A stretch of 6,486 bases of DNA from positions 1 to 6,486 of the forward strand of contig JBLMZH010000060.1 in assembly GCA_050258715.1 (NCBI GenBank), in the 5' to 3' direction. Both the position numbers and the translations under genes were made by a program. Numbering within the stretch: position 1 is the first letter of the stretch; each line of letters opens with the position of its first letter. The notes under the pieces were generated by a model that ran no database searches, was not told the DNA's origin, and saw only the letters and a list, made by a program, of their open reading frames with translations. The DNA is from JBLMZH01 sp050258715 (GTDB lineage Bacteria > Patescibacteriota > Doudnabacteria > UBA920 > O2-02-FULL-48-8). Shown here one piece after another: positions 1 through 5,324 of the stretch.

Positions 1-704
1 GCTCTGTGTTAAACGATTACAAGGGCAGCGTTTTGATCTTTTGCCGCACCAAACATAAGGCGCGCGATATTGCGACCGCTGTCAGAAGAATGGGCCACGG
101 CGCCTCGGAGATTCATTCCAACCGCTCGCTGTCCCAGCGCCGCGAGGCTTTGGACGGATTTAAGATCGGGCGCTACCGTGTGCTTGTCGCGACTGATATC
201 GCGGCCAGAGGCATTGACGTCAGCGGAATCGAACTGGTTTTAAATTATGATTTGCCTGCAACGGCCGAAGATTACGTCCACCGCATCGGTCGCACCGGGC
301 GGGCCGGACTTGCCGGCCACGCCATTTCTTTCGCCACTCCGGATCAGCGGCCGGACGTCCGAAGCATTGAGAGGCTCATCAAAAAATCTCTCCCTGTGTC
401 AAAAGCGCCCTTTGCGCCCATGCCGATGGAAAGGCTGTCCCGCCCGCTCATGTCCGCTCCGGCAAGAAGGCAAATTTTGCCCAAGAGAGAACATCGCCCG
501 ACAGCGCGTCCTTTCCGCAGCGCGTCGCGCCCATCTTTCCCGCCAGCAGCCGCCCCCAGAAGCGGATTTCCTTTGAAGCGCGAGGGGAAGCGAAGCGAAT
601 ATAAGCGGGGATTGCGGCCGGTAGTCAGAAGGCATAAGGGAACAGCATCGGAAGACCATGGCTATTTTCTCAAGCGAAACAAAGGCGGAGGGTTTAGCTT
701 TTAA
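1..704 (+). CDS. DEAD-box RNA helicase, C-terminal half (5' end outside window)
   Basis: This is the RecA-like domain 2 of an ATP-dependent DEAD-box RNA helicase, which would unwind short RNA duplexes in the cytoplasm. The frame is open to the left edge, so the GTG at position 6 is internal and domain 1 (motifs Q, I, DEAD, SAT) lies upstream. Counting from position 6, motif IV is VLIFCRT (about residues 9-15), motif V is ATDIAARGID (62-71), and motif VI is HRIGRTGRAG (92-101) with its arginines present. After about residue 120 there is a low-complexity tail rich in Arg, Pro, Ser and Lys, ending GGGFSF. Such basic tails in RhlE/CsdA-type helicases help RNA binding. The NRAMP-like transporter gene begins 6 to 18 bases after the TAA with no terminator between, so the two are probably co-transcribed. 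The family is certain. The RhlE-like subgroup is inferred and no specific RNA target is indicated. Confidence 0.93.
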   Translation, partial: SVLNDYKGSVLIFCRTKHKARDIATAVRRMGHGASEIHSNRSLSQRREALDGFKIGRYRVLVATDIAARGIDVSGIELVLNYDLPATAEDYVHRIGRTGRAGLAGHAISFATPDQRPDVRSIERLIKKSLPVSKAPFAPMPMERLSRPLMSAPARRQILPKREHRPTARPFRSASRPSFPPAAAPRSGFPLKREGKRSEYKRGLRPVVRRHKGTASEDHGYFLKRNKGGGFSF

Positions 705-722
705 CAAAAATTGTTTTTAAGA

Positions 723-2084
723 ATGCCAAAAGAGCGTTTAAAAAAAACAGAAACCGCTGGCAGCTTTGAAAGGCAGATCGAAAAAAGCATCGGGGCCGGG
801 GAGGTTTTGATCGAGAGCTCGATCAAAAAAACCACGGGCTATTGGAAAATGTTGGGGCCCGGGCTGACCACGGGGGCTGCCGACGATGATCCTTCGGGCA
901 TTGCCACTTATTCCCAGGCCGGGGCGCGCTACGGATTCCAGCTGCTTTGGCTGGCTCCCTTAACTTTTCCCTTGATGGCTTTGGTCCAGGAAATGTGCGC
1001 CCGCATCGGCATTGTGACGGGACAGGGTTTGGCCGCGAACATCAGGCAGCATTTTTCGAAAAAGGTCCTGTTTATTTGTGCAGGGCTTTTATTTTTGGCC
1101 AACACCTTCAACATCGGCGCTGACCTGGGTGCTATGGCTCAGGCAACCAGGCTGCTTAATCCCAAGCTCGGATTCGGCTTGCTTATCTTTTTTTTCACGG
1201 CGATCACGCTTCTGTTTGAGATCTTCATGAAGTATGAGCGCTACGCGCGGTATTTAAAATATTTGGCTTTGATCCTTCTGGCTTATGTCTTCTCGGCTTT
1301 GAGCATTCAGCTCGATTGGAAAATGATTTTAAGCAGCACGGTTATTCCGTCGATCAATTTTTCAAAGGAGCAGATTCTGCTGATTACGGGCATCCTGGGG
1401 ACGACTATCTCTCCGTATCTGTTTTTCTGGCAGACGGCCCAGGAAGTCGAGCAGGAGATCGCACAGGGCAAGCCAAAGAAAGAGATGCTCAAGATCGGGG
1501 CCAGCCCGCGCGAAATTTCAAAAATGAGGCTTGATGTCTGGGCGGGAATGCTGCTTTCGAACGTGGTCATGTTCTTCATTATTGCCGCGTGCGCTGCGAC
1601 TTTAAACGCCAACGGCTTGATCGATATCACGTCCGCAGCCCAGGCCGCTGCGGCATTACGGCCGTTTGCCGGCGAACAAGCTTATCTTTTGTTCGCATTG
1701 GGAATAATCGGGACCGGGCTTTTGGCATTGCCTGTTTTAGCCGGGTCAGCCTCTTACGCGCTCTCGGAAAGTTTCGGTTGGCATACAGGCCTGAACTTAA
1801 AACTTAAGAAGGCTTATGCCTTCTACGGCGTGATCATTTTGTCCATGGTGATCGGCTTTGTTTTGAATTTCATCGGCTTGGACCCGATCAAGGCCCTTAT
1901 TTATTCCGCCGTGGCCAATGGCTTAATCGCTCCCGTGGTTTTGGTGTTGATCGTCTTGTTAAGCAGTGACCCGAAGGTCATGGGGAATTGGAGGAATCGA
2001 AAGTTCACGACTCTTTTGGGATGGTTGGTTGTCTTGTTGATGAGCGTGGCTGGAATAGCGACGATCATCAGTTTATTCACATAA
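723..2084 (+). CDS. NRAMP-fold divalent metal cation transporter, divergent metal-site subgroup
   Basis: This is an integral membrane transporter of the NRAMP/SLC11 family, expected to import a divalent cation driven by protons or another ion. Numbering is from the ATG at 723 (453 aa). About 11 hydrophobic helices are visible, starting near residue 46 and ending near 452, which is the usual size and count. Helix 1 carries DDDPSGIATYSQAGA where classical MntH proteins have DPGNxAT. Helix 6 carries TTISPY (227-232) where they have A/TxVMPH. The metal-binding Asp and Pro are kept, but the ligand Asn is Gly, the Met is Ser and the His is Tyr, so I avoid the name mntH and do not assume Mn/Fe specificity. 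The N-terminal about 40 residues are polar and cytoplasmic. The start is uncertain: a TTG at 711 is in frame four codons earlier, and neither has a clear Shine-Dalgarno sequence. The gene probably forms an operon with the helicase and ends at the shared hairpin near 2110. Confidence 0.88.
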   Translation: MPKERLKKTETAGSFERQIEKSIGAGEVLIESSIKKTTGYWKMLGPGLTTGAADDDPSGIATYSQAGARYGFQLLWLAPLTFPLMALVQEMCARIGIVTGQGLAANIRQHFSKKVLFICAGLLFLANTFNIGADLGAMAQATRLLNPKLGFGLLIFFFTAITLLFEIFMKYERYARYLKYLALILLAYVFSALSIQLDWKMILSSTVIPSINFSKEQILLITGILGTTISPYLFFWQTAQEVEQEIAQGKPKKEMLKIGASPREISKMRLDVWAGMLLSNVVMFFIIAACAATLNANGLIDITSAAQAAAALRPFAGEQAYLLFALGIIGTGLLALPVLAGSASYALSESFGWHTGLNLKLKKAYAFYGVIILSMVIGFVLNFIGLDPIKALIYSAVANGLIAPVVLVLIVLLSSDPKVMGNWRNRKFTTLLGWLVVLLMSVAGIATIISLFT

Positions 2085-2108
2085 AGATTATAACTTTACT
2101 AAAAAAGA

Positions 2109-2136
2109 AAACACCACCCTTTCGGGTGGTGTTTTT
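2109..2136. terminator. Bidirectional intrinsic terminator between convergent genes
   Basis: A perfect 9-bp stem ACACCACCC (2111-2119) / GGGTGGTGT (2124-2132) encloses the loop TTTC. It is flanked by an A-rich run on the left and TTTTT on the right, so it can terminate the + strand transporter transcript and the - strand RRM gene transcript. Confidence 0.93.
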
Positions 2137-2150
2137 GTAACGGTAATGAA

Positions 2151-2477
2151 TTACCAGTTGCCGCGTCCGCCGCCGGAATATCCGCCGCGTCCGCCGCCGC
2201 CGAAGTTCCGGTTTCCACCGGTTCGGGGTTCCATCGGACGAGCTTCATTCACAGTGATGGTCCTGCCGCCGAAATCTTTGCCGTTGAACATGTCGATAGC
2301 AGCCTGAGCCTCTTCGTCAGTGGACATTTCCACGAATCCGAAGCCTTTGGACCTGCCGGACATCTTGTCGATGATAACGGTAGCTGAGGAGACGGTGCCG
2401 GCCTGAGCGAACAAGTCCTGAAGGGCCTGTTGATCAGTTGAATAAGGCAATCCGCCTACGTATAGTTTCTTAGCCAT
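2151..2477 (-). CDS. Glycine-rich RRM RNA-binding protein (cold-shock type)
   Basis: This is a 108-residue cytoplasmic protein with one RNA recognition motif, likely a single-stranded-RNA binder or RNA chaperone. RNP2 is LYVGGL (residues 5-10) and RNP1 is KGFGFVEM (44-51). The aromatic residues that stack on RNA (Y6, F46, F48) are present. Residues 86-108 form a Gly/Arg-rich tail (NFGGGGRGGYSGGGRGNW) like the RGG tails of bacterial and plant glycine-rich RNA-binding proteins, many of which are cold-induced. The ATG at 2477 is chosen because AAAGGA lies 6 bases upstream on the coding strand. The open frame continues to an ATG at 2612, but the extra 45 residues are not RRM-like and span the promoter. 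The gene has a strong promoter at 2601-2629 and an unusually long leader with competing hairpins. Convergent to the transporter gene, it shares its terminator. The proximity of an RNA helicase suggests a common RNA-handling theme, but they are separate transcripts. Confidence 0.95.
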   Translation of the reverse strand: MAKKLYVGGLPYSTDQQALQDLFAQAGTVSSATVIIDKMSGRSKGFGFVEMSTDEEAQAAIDMFNGKDFGGRTITVNEARPMEPRTGGNRNFGGGGRGGYSGGGRGNW

Positions 2478-2594
2478 TTGAGTTCCTTTACACAAACTAA
2501 TTGTATTGATGCAAGTCGACCTTTTTAAGCTTCTCTCTCTCAACTTACAACTAATTCGTGTAAGGGAAACGATATCGCTTATGTATTGCTTGCG
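2478..2594 (-). promoter_or_regulatory. Long structured 5' leader of the RRM gene
   Basis: The predicted transcript start (about 2594) leaves a leader of about 117 nt. In the mRNA, CTTACA (plus-strand 2559-2564) can pair with TGTAAG (2544-2549), leaving a 9-nt loop. The same segment, extended to CCTTACAC (2558-2565), can instead pair with GTGTAAAGG (2485-2493) with one bulged A, which would cover the Shine-Dalgarno AAGG. The two pairings exclude each other. Long switchable leaders are known for cold-shock mRNAs such as cspA. A switch here is inferred from complementarity only. Confidence 0.45.
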
Positions 2595-2600
2595 TGGAGT

Positions 2601-2629
2601 AGTATAGCGCATAACTAATATTTAATCAA
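2601..2629 (-). promoter_or_regulatory. Sigma70-type promoter of the RRM gene
   Basis: Read on the - strand: -35 TTGATT (2624-2629), a 17-base spacer, and -10 TATACT (2601-2606). The predicted start is near 2594. The -35 has four of six consensus bases, the -10 five of six, and the spacing is ideal. Confidence 0.82.
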
Positions 2630-2741
2630 GGGCCAGCCAGAACAGAATGACTATATAGTTTTTGGATGTTTATCCACCAAGAACAGGTTGTTTCAAGAAA
2701 TTTGCCGAAACAATTTAATTGCCAGGCTGTATTAACAGAGG

Positions 2742-2776
2742 AAGAAGCCGCGGTCGATGAGAGGTTGCGGCTTTTT
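2742..2776 (+). terminator. Terminator-like hairpin without an obvious upstream gene
   Basis: Stem AAGCCGC (2745-2751) / GCGGCTT (2767-2773) can extend by a G-U and two A-U pairs and is followed by TTTTT. The loop is long at 15 nt. The only reading frame across it is a 41-codon ORF (2666-2791) with no ribosome binding site, so the hairpin may end an untranslated RNA or be a relic. Confidence 0.6.
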
Positions 2777-2813
2777 CCTTTGCCCAAATAATTTTTCCTT
2801 AAGTCTGCAAATT

Positions 2814-2819
2814 TATAAT
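2814..2819 (+). promoter_or_regulatory. Possible -10 element (TATAAT) for a small transcript
   Basis: A perfect TATAAT lies about 40 bases before the 49-codon ORF. No good -35 is seen (ATTTTT at 17-base spacing). If used, the RNA would start near 2826 and end at the terminator near 3057, about 230 nt. In AT-rich DNA a lone hexamer is weak evidence. Confidence 0.3.
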
Positions 2820-2858
2820 TTTCCTCGAAATAATATTTTTCTGCTTTTGTATTAGTTG

Positions 2859-3008
2859 ATGGAGGCGATCCCGCGGACCTCTCCTGCGGGCAAAAGACAA
2901 GTCATTAAGCCTGAACAACCAAGATTATTAACCAAAAAGAAATATGTAAACAAACTGGCGTCAGTTCTGGCCTTGGGGCATAAAACGGAATTAACGCCAA
3001 CAAAATAA
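2859..3008 (+). CDS. Possible small basic protein (49 aa), unrecognised
   Basis: The frame opens at ATG 2859 (an in-frame TTG sits directly before it, preceded by a TAG) and closes with TAA 23 bases before a strong terminator. The product starts MEAIPRTSPAGKRQ, has a central basic segment LLTKKKYVNKL, and ends ELTPTK. It has no hydrophobic segment or cysteines and I do not recognise it. In its favour are the position between a possible -10 and a terminator, and unremarkable codon use. Against it, no Shine-Dalgarno precedes the ATG, because the only GGAGG begins at the G of the start codon itself, and an ORF this short can occur by chance. The same stretch contains a CCCGC/GCGGG hairpin (2870-2890), so an untranslated RNA is an equal alternative. 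Confidence 0.3.
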   Translation: MEAIPRTSPAGKRQVIKPEQPRLLTKKKYVNKLASVLALGHKTELTPTK

Positions 3009-3030
3009 CTGATCATAATTTTTTCCAGGT

Positions 3031-3057
3031 AAAAAAAGGGGCATTTTGCCCCTTTTT
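3031..3057. terminator. Strong intrinsic terminator, bidirectional
   Basis: AAAAAGGGGC (3033-3042) pairs with GCCCCTTTTT (3048-3057) around ATTTT, with A and T runs on the two sides. It would end a + strand small transcript from the 2826-3008 region. No - strand gene reads into it within the window. Confidence 0.88.
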
Positions 3058-3084
3058 ATATTGGCCGCTGGCGATTCGATTTTA

Positions 3085-3114
3085 TTGACAACAGGGTATT
3101 AAAATCCTTAAAAT
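3085..3114 (+). promoter_or_regulatory. Sigma70-type promoter of the 3151 gene
   Basis: Perfect -35 TTGACA (3085-3090), 18-base spacer and -10 TAAAAT (3109-3114). The predicted start near 3121 gives a leader of about 30 nt. Confidence 0.78.
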
Positions 3115-3150
3115 GAATCTAAGATTGATCGATTTAAGAAATAAACACCA

Positions 3151-3765
3151 ATGAAAAAAATACTCCTTCCCGCCGGCCTGGTTTTGCTTGTGATCTTGTT
3201 GATTGCGGGGGCATATTTATTGTTCGGTTCAGGCAAAAAGCAAAATCAGCCCAAGCAGGCAAACGATCCCGGCGTTAAGACTGAGGAAAAGACAGGCGGA
3301 ATAAAGACATATTCCAATGACGAGCTGGGGCTTAAGTTTGATTATTTGGCCAAAAACGGCGATCCGATAATCAGGGAAGGCGACAAGCTGTTTGTCGGAG
3401 GCAAGGACAAGGGCCAGTGGCTGCAAAGATTCAGCAAGGATCCAAACGACGACTTAAAGACTGCGGTCAAAAAACAGCTGCTTTTGGACCTTTCGGAAAA
3501 AGATTGCATGATCTCGGGGTACTTTTCTCAGGCAATGCCGCCAACCGTCGAAATGGTCACGATCGTTCCGAGTGCCAAGTTCAGCGAAACCAAATGCCCG
3601 GCGGATTACAGGATCGGCAACGGCCCGCGTTATTTTTTGGCGGATAAAAAATTCCCGGGAGAATTCTTCTTTTTTACTCTCGGCCAAGATCCGGTCAGGG
3701 GGGAGCCTGAACGGACAAAAGGCCCCGGGAAATCATGGGCCGATACATTTAGCGTTACAAAATAA
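3151..3765 (+). CDS. Membrane-anchored extracytoplasmic protein, unknown function
   Basis: The 204-residue product has a short basic start (MKK), one hydrophobic helix at about residues 4-25, then a hydrophilic linker rich in Lys, Gln and Asn (28-55). A folded domain from about 56 begins YSNDELGLKFDY, a turn-plus-strand pattern common at the start of small extracytoplasmic domains. There is no lipobox cysteine, so it is a signal anchor or uncleaved leader rather than a lipoprotein. Two cysteines, C119 and C149, lie in the outer domain and could form a disulfide. That would make it a possible client of the VKOR-type oxidase encoded at 5321, which is inference. I do not recognise the family and assign no reaction. 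The gene has its own promoter and a terminator 15 bases after its stop. The Shine-Dalgarno is weak: only TTAAGAAATAA precedes the ATG by 6 bases. Confidence 0.85.
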   Translation: MKKILLPAGLVLLVILLIAGAYLLFGSGKKQNQPKQANDPGVKTEEKTGGIKTYSNDELGLKFDYLAKNGDPIIREGDKLFVGGKDKGQWLQRFSKDPNDDLKTAVKKQLLLDLSEKDCMISGYFSQAMPPTVEMVTIVPSAKFSETKCPADYRIGNGPRYFLADKKFPGEFFFFTLGQDPVRGEPERTKGPGKSWADTFSVTK

Positions 3766-3780
3766 GAAATTTGAGGAATA

Positions 3781-3811
3781 AAAAATCCCCGCTACATGCG
3801 GGGATTTTTTT
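3781..3811. terminator. Bidirectional terminator between convergent genes
   Basis: A 12-bp perfect stem AAAAATCCCCGC (3781-3792) / GCGGGGATTTTT (3798-3809) with loop TACAT. It serves the + strand gene ending at 3765 and the - strand peptidase gene ending at 3818. Confidence 0.95.
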
Positions 3812-3817
3812 ATAAAC

Positions 3818-4756
3818 TTACCGTACTATCGTGATCGTAAACTGGCGGTGATGGCGGTGATAACTGTATCCTGGGACAACGCCGGGGATTGAGCTGAATT
3901 CAAACGGGGATGTGTTGCTGCTTATGGCGCTGTTCGGAAGGTTCTCGGCTTGCACCACGGAAAAGCCGGTGCCGGTCGAATTGAAGACCGAAGGCGCGGC
4001 CAATAGGTTGCCGTAGCCGTCATTCATCGACACAGCCTGAGCGCTGGAATCGCGAATGTTGACCTTGTCTCCGTCCTTCATTGCCCAGCCGGAGGTGAAG
4101 TTTATCGTCCCGAAATTGTTGAGCGGAATAAAATTATTGGCGATCGTACTGGGCATTTCTTCCATCCACTCAGCGGACGACAGCGATGACCTGTAGTTCA
4201 AAGTTGTCGAGAAGTTGCGGTTGGTCGTGTCGTTGTTAAACACCAAAGACCATTCAGCGGAATTAGTCTGGGTGAGCGTGACCGTAACTGAATCGCCGGG
4301 CTTTATCGAAAGCGGAATCGGCTGCGAAACTTGCGGGAGCGTTTCGTACCAGGCCTGGTATTGAACCTTGCCTGATTCGTAGGCGATGGCCTGGGTCCCG
4401 GCCTGGATCAGGTCGTGTGTTAAAACTCCGCCGATGCCGACCCAAGCAGCGTCAGCACTGATGTTTCCGGTTTGCCCCGGCTTGGCCTCAGGAACCGTCC
4501 ACGTTCCTGAAACGGCCGTGAAATTCCCGGTCGTGGCCGCGTATCCGGACCAGTTCAAAGAAGAGTTTGTGGTCGCCTGAATGGGAAGGTTGGAGGTTTG
4601 GTTTTGTGTTTGATTGCGGCTGGCCGCGGCAGTAAGCCTTGAGGCGGAATCGGTTATCTGTTGGCCTGTCAGGCTTGGAACTACGGCAGCCGAGAGAAAG
4701 GCGATCATCGAGGTGCCGATGATGAACCTTCTGATAACATCAAAGAATGCGTACAT
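3818..4756 (-). CDS. Secreted glutamic peptidase, G1 (eqolisin) family
   Basis: This is a 312-residue exported endopeptidase of the glutamic class, a family active at acid pH and first known from fungi (scytalidoglutamic peptidase, aspergilloglutamic peptidase). Residues 1-30 form a signal or anchor segment with RR at 9-10 and a hydrophobic core at 11-28. Residues 31-63 are a polar Gln/Asn/Ser/Thr linker, possibly a short propeptide. The catalytic domain runs from about 66 to 290 with family motifs in order: NWSGYA (68-73), VSGTWTVP (82-89), AWVGIGG (104-110), LIQAGT (116-121) with Q118, QAWYE (134-138) and AEWMEE (195-200) with E200. Q118 and E200 match Q53 and E136 of the Scytalidium enzyme, with spacing 82 versus 83. 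The tail is basic and His-rich (YHRHHRQ). AAAGGA precedes the ATG at slightly short spacing. The gene stands alone, with the Cys-rich gene upstream behind its own terminator. Substrate unknown. Confidence 0.92.
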   Translation of the reverse strand: MYAFFDVIRRFIIGTSMIAFLSAAVVPSLTGQQITDSASRLTAAASRNQTQNQTSNLPIQATTNSSLNWSGYAATTGNFTAVSGTWTVPEAKPGQTGNISADAAWVGIGGVLTHDLIQAGTQAIAYESGKVQYQAWYETLPQVSQPIPLSIKPGDSVTVTLTQTNSAEWSLVFNNDTTNRNFSTTLNYRSSLSSAEWMEEMPSTIANNFIPLNNFGTINFTSGWAMKDGDKVNIRDSSAQAVSMNDGYGNLLAAPSVFNSTGTGFSVVQAENLPNSAISSNTSPFEFSSIPGVVPGYSYHRHHRQFTITIVR

Positions 4757-4854
4757 AGTTCCTTTCGTTAAGCATCAAGTCATACAACATCTTTTTACAT
4801 TTATTTCCATCTGCGAAAAATTGGATGAGTTTACAGTTTGAAGCGGAAAAGGCG

Positions 4855-4860
4855 ATTATA
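4855..4860 (-). promoter_or_regulatory. Possible -10 element of the peptidase promoter
   Basis: TATAAT on the - strand, predicted start near 4848, giving a leader of about 92 nt. The -35 position (TCCGGC at 17-base spacing) does not match consensus, so if this is the promoter it is weak or activator-dependent. The octamer ATTATAAT also offers TATAAT on the + strand, where no gene starts nearby. Confidence 0.4.
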
Positions 4861-4905
4861 ATTTGGGCGTTTTTTAGGCCGGAATTATTGAATTATTAGC
4901 CGAGA

Positions 4906-4917
4906 TATCCTAGGATA
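4906..4917. promoter_or_regulatory. 12-bp perfect palindrome, candidate operator upstream of the peptidase gene
   Basis: TATCCTAGGATA is an exact inverted repeat. Its centre lies about 63 bases upstream of the predicted peptidase start point, a classic activator distance. It could bind a dimeric regulator. It sits outside the terminator of the neighbouring gene. No regulator gene is in the window. Confidence 0.35.
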
Positions 4918-4924
4918 ATTTGAT

Positions 4925-4967
4925 AAAAAGAAAAGCCGCAGGTCCTGTGAGTTTAGGACTTGCGGCT
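4925..4967 (-). terminator. Terminator of the Cys-rich protein gene
   Basis: A 13-position stem (4934-4946 / 4955-4967, outer part AGCCGCA/TGCGGCT) with 8-nt loop. On the - strand it is followed by TTTTCTTTTT. One position is an A-C mismatch in the - strand RNA. It begins 33 bases after the stop codon. Confidence 0.88.
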
Positions 4968-5000
4968 ATGCGTTTCCTCAAGCGGCGGCATGGCTCTTCG

Positions 5001-5189
5001 CTACCTCTCCTGGGTGAGCATCTCACCGCAGCCGGCGGAACAGACGAACTGGCCGTCTTGCGTGTAGTAGCCGGTGGCGTGCACGTGCGAGGGGCAATCG
5101 GTTTTGTCCGCGTGGCAGACCTTCGGAACGGAGCAGACGAAGCACTTCTCCTCGACCGTTGGCTTTTCGCACTTCATGGCGTTTGGCAT
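5001..5189 (-). CDS. Small Cys/His-rich metal-binding protein
   Basis: The 62-residue product has seven cysteines (7, 16, 19, 25, 32, 50, 54) and histidines at 26, 35 and 37, arranged as a CFVC pair, VCH, CPSHVH and VCSAGC. The last part, QDGQFVCSAGC, resembles the dGkxYCSxxC half-site of bacterial metallothioneins (SmtA) and of YHS/TRASH metal-binding modules. It has no signal peptide or membrane segment, so it is probably cytoplasmic and binds zinc or another soft metal for storage, sensing or delivery. The gene call is firm. A textbook AAGGAGG lies 4 bases before the ATG, a promoter sits immediately upstream and a terminator downstream. The predicted leader is only about 12 nt. It is divergent from the VKOR-type gene, sharing the short region 5190-5300. 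A + strand frame over the same DNA (4920-5276) is a shadow. Exact family is uncertain; metallothionein-like or a small zinc ribbon are the main options. Confidence 0.85.
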   Translation of the reverse strand: MPNAMKCEKPTVEEKCFVCSVPKVCHADKTDCPSHVHATGYYTQDGQFVCSAGCGEMLTQER

Positions 5190-5207
5190 CTGTCCTCCTT
5201 GGGAATA

Positions 5208-5236
5208 ATTTTACTCGCAGCCGCCAGCGAGGTCAA
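5208..5236 (-). promoter_or_regulatory. Sigma70-type promoter of the Cys-rich protein gene
   Basis: On the - strand: -35 TTGACC (5231-5236), 17-base spacer and -10 TAAAAT (5208-5213). The predicted start at about 5201 places the Shine-Dalgarno almost at the 5' end of the message. Confidence 0.8.
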
Positions 5237-5256
5237 ACGGAATTTCTTGCCCGGTC

Positions 5257-5285
5257 TTTACGTTTATGAGTCTTAAGGATAGACT
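5257..5285 (+). promoter_or_regulatory. Possible promoter/hairpin region for the VKOR gene
   Basis: Best candidate is TTTACG (5257-5262), 17 bases, TAGACT (5280-5285), a weak match. The inverted repeat AGTCT (5269-5273) / AGACT (5281-5285) overlaps the -10. An upstream alternative is TTGCCC (5247-5252) with TCTTAA (5271-5276). Neither is convincing. Confidence 0.3.
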
Positions 5286-5300
5286 AAGGGTGGAATTTAA

Positions 5301-5324
5301 ATGAACTTAAGAAACAAAACATGA
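5301..5324 (+). CDS. Seven-codon leader minigene overlapping the VKOR start (ATGA)
   Basis: ATG 5301 encodes MNLRNKT and stops at TGA 5322-5324, sharing ATGA with the VKOR start at 5321. It is preceded by AAGGGTGG and shares the 13-mer GAATTTAAATGAA with the start region of the gene at 6471. This suggests either translational coupling of VKOR to a leader peptide, or that the VKOR N-terminus once began here and lost one base (the offset is 20 nt). It could also be coincidence. Confidence 0.35.
   Translation: MNLRNKT

Larger units (their letters stand above)
2630..3150. other. Intergenic region, mostly non-coding, with two terminators and a possible small transcript
   Basis: This 521-base gap lies between the RRM gene's promoter and the gene at 3151. 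It holds a + strand terminator-like hairpin at 2742-2776, an AT-rich stretch with a perfect -10 hexamer at 2814-2819, a 49-codon ORF at 2859-3008, a strong terminator at 3031-3057, and the promoter for 3151. No tRNA, rRNA, CRISPR repeat or transposase fragment is visible. What is transcribed toward the 2742-2776 hairpin is unclear, as I find no convincing promoter between 2630 and 2740. Confidence 0.7.

Noticed and set aside
399..707. 102-codon - strand ORF opposite the helicase tail
   Set aside because: It mirrors the low-complexity helicase tail, with no ribosome site or domain.
2478..2612. N-terminal extension of the RRM protein to an ATG at 2612
   Set aside because: The added 45 residues are not RRM-like, the region contains the -10 at 2601-2606, and the ATG at 2477 has a well-spaced AAAGGA.
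2666..2791. 41-codon + strand ORF (MFIHQEQVV...)
   Set aside because: It has no ribosome site or promoter, and a terminator-like hairpin lies inside its 3' half. Probably a chance frame.
4920..5276. 118-codon + strand ORF over the Cys-rich gene
   Set aside because: It overlaps the - strand gene, which has an ideal ribosome site, promoter and terminator. The + frame starts inside that terminator, lacks a ribosome site and encodes no recognisable motif.
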